Positions 6,989-11,133 of a stretch of 11,133 nucleotides of DNA are shown here, piece after piece. The stretch comes from Bacteroidota bacterium (GTDB lineage Bacteria; Bacteroidota; Ignavibacteria; Kapaibacteriales; UBA2268): the NCBI GenBank assembly GCA_024280675.1, contig JAJRPT010000059.1:1-11133 (forward strand), given 5' to 3'. The notes beneath the pieces were generated by a model. It saw only the letters and a program-made list of their open reading frames with translations. It was not told where the DNA came from and did not search any database. Position numbers and translations under genes: made by a program. Position 1 is the stretch's first letter. Every line of letters starts with the position of its first letter.

Positions 6989-9313
6989 ATGAAAGCACTA
7001 AAAATAAAAATATCCACACTGATATTGACTATTTCTGTGGTGAGCTTAGTGGCAATATCGGCACTGGCTTATCTGAATTTGAACGTAAAAGGAATAAAAG
7101 TTAAGGAAATAGAAGGTGTGTACAAAACTCTTTCTCTTATGAATTATGCCAGCGATGTGATGCACCAAATGCAAAAAGAAAGAGGAAGAACCTATGGATT
7201 TCTTAGCTCAGGTGGTGATAAATTTAAATCAGAATTGATCAAACAAAGAAATGATACGGACAAATCTTATGAAAATTATACAGGCTTTCTTGAGTCTGAA
7301 AGAAAAAATATTGAAGATAAAGAAATTCTGTCCCAAATTGAAAAGATTCAATCTGGCATAGAAAAAGTGACAAAAAAAGCACGAAGCCTCACCGATAATA
7401 TACACTCCAGACCATTAGAAGTAGTAAATATATACACAAGTGCAATCGAGCAAGTGCTTGGGCTAGTCGATATAATGATTCCTCATAGTGGTTTTGATAT
7501 TGACTTGTACAAATCAATAAAAGCGTACAAATCTTTGTTAATGGAAAAAGAACTAACAGGTGTCACAAGAGCTGTGTTTGCTGGTGTTTTTACAGAAAAT
7601 AAATTTACTTCCCATAAGAATTATCTGCTAGCCCGCAGGCTTCAATCAGAGATTAGATTGTTTAGAAAAGAGTTTGATTTATACGCTAGCACAGATAACA
7701 AGGCTTTGAAAAATAAAACAATTGCAGGGCAAAATCTCAATGAAGCAAATCAAATGATAGACTATGCCTTTGAAAATAAAAATGCTTCAAAATTAAATAT
7801 CGCACCCGAGGATTGGTTTGGAAATATCACAGCCGTTATTAATATGCAAAAGGAAGTCGAAGACCAACTCGCTGGGCAAATCATTGCCACTGGACAAAAG
7901 CTCTACGACGAAGTGTCTTATGAAAAAACTCAGCTTTTAGTTGTATCGGTAGTCTTAGTAGTAGCATTACTTATGGGGGTGATTTTTATGATAATGAATA
8001 TTAATAGAAATATTAAAACAACCATTAGACAGATTCAAGAAATTGATGCAGGGAATTTTGACGATAGAATAGATGTGGGGTCTATGGGTGAAGATTTTAA
8101 AGGGATAGGGGAGAATGTTAATTCTTTGGTGGATGCCTTCACTAATCCAATTAACGAAACAGTTGTAGCACTTGAGCGGATGGCAAATGGCGATTTCTCT
8201 ACGAAAATGACTGGTGACTTCAAAGGGGATCTTGCGAAGTTGCAAAATGCAATCAATACGACACTCGATCAAATGCCTTTTGAAGAAGCGACAAGAACCC
8301 TTGCGGCAATGGCCGAGGGAAACTTTACATTCCGAATGCACAAAGAGTATAAAGGGGATTCCGAAGAGTTTAAGCAAAATATTAATCTGCTATCAGATTC
8401 TATGAACCATTTAATTAATCAAATAAACAATGCAGTGGAAACAACCTCAAGCTCGGCACTAGAGCTAGCCTCCACCGCCGAGGATTTGTCCACATCTGTC
8501 CAACAGCAAGCCAGTCAAACCGATGAAGTAGCGACTGCTATGGAGCAAATGTCTGCCTCTATCGAAGAGAATGCTTCAAATGCAAGCAACACATCTGAGG
8601 CGGCGCAAACCAGTATGGATATAGCTTTGCAAGGATCGAAAATTGTTGAAGATGCAGTCGATAAAATGACTCAGATTGGCAGTATTGTCACTAGCACATC
8701 CACAAAAATTGACCTCTTGGGAGATTCAAGCAAGAAGATTGGAGAAATTATAAATGAAATTAATGGAATTGCCGATCAAACAAATCTCCTTGCACTCAAT
8801 GCCGCAATCGAGGCCGCACGGGCTGGTGAGCAAGGCCGTGGTTTTGCCGTAGTTGCCGATGAGGTAAGGAAACTTGCCGAACGTACAAGTGATGCTACAA
8901 AAGAAATCACTGATATGGTAAGTGAAATTCAAATTCTTACTACTGAAGCAGTTGGTGTGATGCAGGTTGGGAAAAGTGAAGTGGAAAAAGGAATTGAGCT
9001 AACTGGATCGGCGGGTGAGTCGTTAAAGCAAATTGTAGAAAATGCAGATGGCGTGCTAAAAAGGATTAATTTCATTGCAGATTCGACAAGAGATCAGTCC
9101 ACCGCAGGGGATGAAATCTCTCGAAATGTAAGTATGATTTCTAATGTTTCTACCAACTCTGCCAAAAGGGTTTACGATATTTCTCAGTTGTCTCAAGGCT
9201 TAAGCTCGCTCACAAGTGATCTCACCGGATTACTCAATGAGTTTAAAATTGGAAAAGATGAAGAGCAACAAGAGGTAATTAAATCTCAATCAAATATAAA
9301 GTTGCTCATTTAA
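6989..9313 (+). CDS. Methyl-accepting chemotaxis protein with NIT-type periplasmic sensor domain
   Basis: This is a transmembrane chemoreceptor that should control a CheA/CheW kinase complex. Numbering here runs from ATG 6974; the preferred start is M6. Membrane helix 1 is at about 13-34 and helix 2 at about 321-343. The periplasmic region of about 280 residues resembles the helical NIT (nitrate/nitrite-sensing) domain: MQKERG at 66-71, then a Gly-rich turn and KQRNDTD near 90-96. A HAMP domain follows helix 2 (about 343-390). Two further HAMP-like units carry repeated signatures, ANGDFSTKM (404-412) and AEGNFTFRM (447-455). The signalling domain spans about 480-760, with a canonical hairpin tip at 597-638 (ADQTNLLALNAAIEAARAGE, then GRGFAVVADEVRKLAERT). 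The C-terminus has no NWETF-like pentapeptide for CheR tethering. No che or flagellar genes are in the window, so it may serve swimming, pili or another output. Nitrate or nitrite as ligand is only a family-level guess. Confidence 0.92.
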   Translation: MKALKIKISTLILTISVVSLVAISALAYLNLNVKGIKVKEIEGVYKTLSLMNYASDVMHQMQKERGRTYGFLSSGGDKFKSELIKQRNDTDKSYENYTGFLESERKNIEDKEILSQIEKIQSGIEKVTKKARSLTDNIHSRPLEVVNIYTSAIEQVLGLVDIMIPHSGFDIDLYKSIKAYKSLLMEKELTGVTRAVFAGVFTENKFTSHKNYLLARRLQSEIRLFRKEFDLYASTDNKALKNKTIAGQNLNEANQMIDYAFENKNASKLNIAPEDWFGNITAVINMQKEVEDQLAGQIIATGQKLYDEVSYEKTQLLVVSVVLVVALLMGVIFMIMNINRNIKTTIRQIQEIDAGNFDDRIDVGSMGEDFKGIGENVNSLVDAFTNPINETVVALERMANGDFSTKMTGDFKGDLAKLQNAINTTLDQMPFEEATRTLAAMAEGNFTFRMHKEYKGDSEEFKQNINLLSDSMNHLINQINNAVETTSSSALELASTAEDLSTSVQQQASQTDEVATAMEQMSASIEENASNASNTSEAAQTSMDIALQGSKIVEDAVDKMTQIGSIVTSTSTKIDLLGDSSKKIGEIINEINGIADQTNLLALNAAIEAARAGEQGRGFAVVADEVRKLAERTSDATKEITDMVSEIQILTTEAVGVMQVGKSEVEKGIELTGSAGESLKQIVENADGVLKRINFIADSTRDQSTAGDEISRNVSMISNVSTNSAKRVYDISQLSQGLSSLTSDLTGLLNEFKIGKDEEQQEVIKSQSNIKLLI

Positions 9314-9346
9314 ACTTTGGCGACAAGGCTTGTATTGTGTTTTGGA

Positions 9347-9390
9347 AATGGAGCTATACTTTTTTGTTTAGCTCCATTATTATTTTTATA
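9347..9390 (+). terminator. Rho-independent terminator of the chemoreceptor gene
   Basis: A perfect 10-bp inverted repeat has arms AATGGAGCTA (9347-9356) and TAGCTCCATT (9369-9378) around a 12-base loop, and is followed on the plus strand by the T-rich run ATTATTTTTATA. It lies 33 bases after the chemoreceptor stop. On the minus strand the stem is not followed by T residues, so it would serve valS less well, although it sits 20 bases beyond the valS stop. Confidence 0.8.
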
Positions 9391-9398
9391 ATTTGCAA

Positions 9399-11133
9399 TT
9401 ACATCCCGCCAAGTTGCTTACGAAGTTTATTTACAATTTCAGTTTTGTCCTTTAACTTTTTTCGCTCTAATTCCACTACTTTTTGCGGTGCGTTCTGTAC
9501 AAATTTCTCGTTTTCGAGCTTCATCTTTATTCTTGATAATTCGGCTTCTTCTCTTCTCCAATCATTTTTCAGACGTTGCTTCTCAGCTTCTAGATCGACA
9601 GCACCTTCGAGAATTACTAAAATCTCAACTCCACGAACAACAGATACAAGAGTATCTTGTGGCTTTTCTGCATTCTCTGAAATAATTAGCTCAGAGGATT
9701 TGCTCATCGATTTGATAATCTCGGACGCAGATTCTAAGACGCTTCGCTCATTTACATTTGATGAGTTTATGATGACAGGAAGTTTTTGAAGAGATTCAAC
9801 CGACCCCGATGTGGCTTTCAATTTCAATATCTCAGATGTGATGAGTTGAATTAGCTCAAAATCATTTTCATAATTTATATTAATTTTAGAAGAATCAAAA
9901 TCAGGTGCAGATTGCAATGAAATTGATTTATTTTCATCAACATCATTGATCAAATGCCAAATTTCTTCGGTGATAAAGGGCATGACAGGGTGAAGAAGAT
10001 GCAATACCTTATTGAAAATATCGATGGCAAATATGGACAAGCGAGATTTATATTTTACATCACTCGAGCCATTTGTCTGAATTTTGACAATCTCGACATA
10101 CCATGAACAGAAATCATTCCAAATGAAGCCGTAAAGAATTTTAGAATACTCAGTCACTTTGTAATTGTCAAGGGCTTCGCCTGCTTTTTGAATTGTAGAG
10201 TTTAAGCGTGATTCAATCCATTTGTCTGCCAGAGATTTATCATCATCCAAATCTGATAATGTGGAACCATCACCTCTGAATTCATTTCTTTTTAGATCAA
10301 GAAAACGTCCAGCATTCCAAATCTTATTTGCAAAATTTCGCCCAACATCCATCGGCGGAATGTCTTGTTGGGCGACCGACACGTCCATGCGGACATCTTG
10401 CCCAAGAGGTGCCATGTAAATCATTGTGAAGCGGACTGCATCGGCTCCATATTTACCAATAATATTGAGTGGGTCGGGCGAATTGCCAAGTGATTTAGAG
10501 AGCTTTTGTCCTTTTCCATCCCGAATCATCGACGTTAAATAAACATCTTTGAAAGGAATAACTCCCGCAAATTTCTTGCTCGCAATAATCATCCGTGCCA
10601 CCCAGAAGAATATAATGTCGGGGCCACTCACCAGTAAATCGGATGGCAGATAGTGTTTTACCGCTTCATTGCTTTTGCCCTCTTCCCAGCGGTGTGTGCT
10701 AAGAGGCCATAGCCATGATGAGAACCAAGTATCGAGTACGTCTTCGTCCTGTTTCAACTTTGCACTTTTACCTAATCCTAATTTTTCTCTAGCTTCTGCT
10801 TCGTTGCCTGCCGCAGTAAAATCACCCGACTGGGTGTAGTAAACTGGGATTCGATGCCCCCACCAAAGCTGACGAGAAATACACCAATCCTGAACATTAT
10901 TCATCCAATGCACGTAGGTTTTCTTCCAATGCGGAGGATGAAAGGTCACAGTATCACTTTTATTATTTTCATCAACTGCGTCGAGTGCAATCGAAGCCAT
11001 CGGCTTCATATTCACAAACCAATGATCGGAAAGATATGGCTCGATTTGCTCGCCACCTCGCTCAGAAAATCCGACATTGTGCAAATAATCTTCCTGCTTT
11101 ATCAAAAGTCCAGATTCTTTCAATTTTTTTGCC
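9399..11133 (-). CDS. valS: Valyl-tRNA synthetase, C-terminal part (5' end outside window)
   Basis: This class I aminoacyl-tRNA synthetase charges tRNA-Val with valine and edits mischarged threonine. The frame stays open to the right edge, reading AKK before the TTG at 11123, so that TTG is internal. About 577 residues are visible; the HIGH motif and most of the editing domain (roughly the first third) lie outside. Visible hallmarks in order are GGEQIEPYLSDHWFVNM (end of the editing insertion), WCISRQLWWGHRIPVYY, DEDVLDTWFSSWLWPLST, DIIFFWVARMI, and the ATP-binding signature as KLSKS (10491-10505), where many family members have KMSKS. Then come the anticodon-binding helical domain (KIWNAGRF, FCSWYVEIVK, HPVMPFITEEIW) and the C-terminal coiled-coil arm with KLENEKFVQNAPQKVVELER, typical of ValRS. 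The gene ends in LRKQLGGM with TAA at 9399-9401, convergent with the chemoreceptor and separated from it by 85 bases. The identification is secure. Confidence 0.96.
   Translation of the reverse strand, partial: AKKLKESGLLIKQEDYLHNVGFSERGGEQIEPYLSDHWFVNMKPMASIALDAVDENNKSDTVTFHPPHWKKTYVHWMNNVQDWCISRQLWWGHRIPVYYTQSGDFTAAGNEAEAREKLGLGKSAKLKQDEDVLDTWFSSWLWPLSTHRWEEGKSNEAVKHYLPSDLLVSGPDIIFFWVARMIIASKKFAGVIPFKDVYLTSMIRDGKGQKLSKSLGNSPDPLNIIGKYGADAVRFTMIYMAPLGQDVRMDVSVAQQDIPPMDVGRNFANKIWNAGRFLDLKRNEFRGDGSTLSDLDDDKSLADKWIESRLNSTIQKAGEALDNYKVTEYSKILYGFIWNDFCSWYVEIVKIQTNGSSDVKYKSRLSIFAIDIFNKVLHLLHPVMPFITEEIWHLINDVDENKSISLQSAPDFDSSKININYENDFELIQLITSEILKLKATSGSVESLQKLPVIINSSNVNERSVLESASEIIKSMSKSSELIISENAEKPQDTLVSVVRGVEILVILEGAVDLEAEKQRLKNDWRREEAELSRIKMKLENEKFVQNAPQKVVELERKKLKDKTEIVNKLRKQLGGM

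Noticed and set aside
7967..8377. Minus-strand open frame of 136 codons inside the chemoreceptor
   Set aside because: It is antisense to the HAMP region of a strong coding sequence, with no ribosome binding site and no recognisable domain.
9337..9789. Plus-strand open frame of 150 codons after the chemoreceptor
   Set aside because: It lies almost entirely antisense to the well-supported valS C-terminus, starts inside the terminator region, and encodes Ser/Phe-rich text typical of an antisense shadow.

Overview
The window is an AT-rich stretch from a Gram-negative bacterium with an outer membrane. It carries a TamB-family outer-membrane assembly protein and a secreted MltD-type peptidoglycan transglycosylase. 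The Asn/Ile/Lys-rich proteins, the shape of the TamB C-terminus and the valyl-tRNA synthetase sequence suggest the Bacteroidota/Chlorobiota/Ignavibacteria (FCB) group. That placement is an impression from protein style and has not been tested by phylogeny. There are no tRNA or rRNA genes, no CRISPR array, and no insertion sequence or other mobile element. It reads as ordinary chromosomal sequence.

Layout, left to right. (1) Positions 1-2888 (+) hold the C-terminal part of a TamB-like protein whose start lies off the left edge. (2) A six-helix sugar-type ABC transporter permease (2889-3752, +) begins on the base after the tamB stop, and its ribosome binding site lies inside tamB. (3) After 81 bases comes a large secreted lytic transglycosylase (3834-6779, +) with one catalytic SLT domain and eight LysM repeats. 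(4) A very AT-rich gap of about 210 bases leads to a chemoreceptor (6989-9313, +) with a periplasmic NIT-type sensor domain, HAMP repeats and a canonical signalling tip. (5) A perfect 10-bp hairpin followed by a T-rich run (9347-9390) ends that gene. (6) From the right edge, the C-terminal two thirds of valyl-tRNA synthetase runs convergently on the minus strand (9399-11133).

The first three genes are co-oriented and tightly packed. Two of them concern the cell envelope: outer-membrane protein or lipid traffic (TamB) and peptidoglycan cleavage (MltD). The permease has no substrate-binding protein, second permease or ATPase beside it, so its partners must be encoded elsewhere or off the left edge. 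The chemoreceptor appears to be its own transcription unit. valS is an unrelated housekeeping gene.

I do not see a clearly new biological system. The points most worth a second look are the eight-LysM transglycosylase, the orphan permease coupled to tamB, and the NIT/poly-HAMP chemoreceptor.
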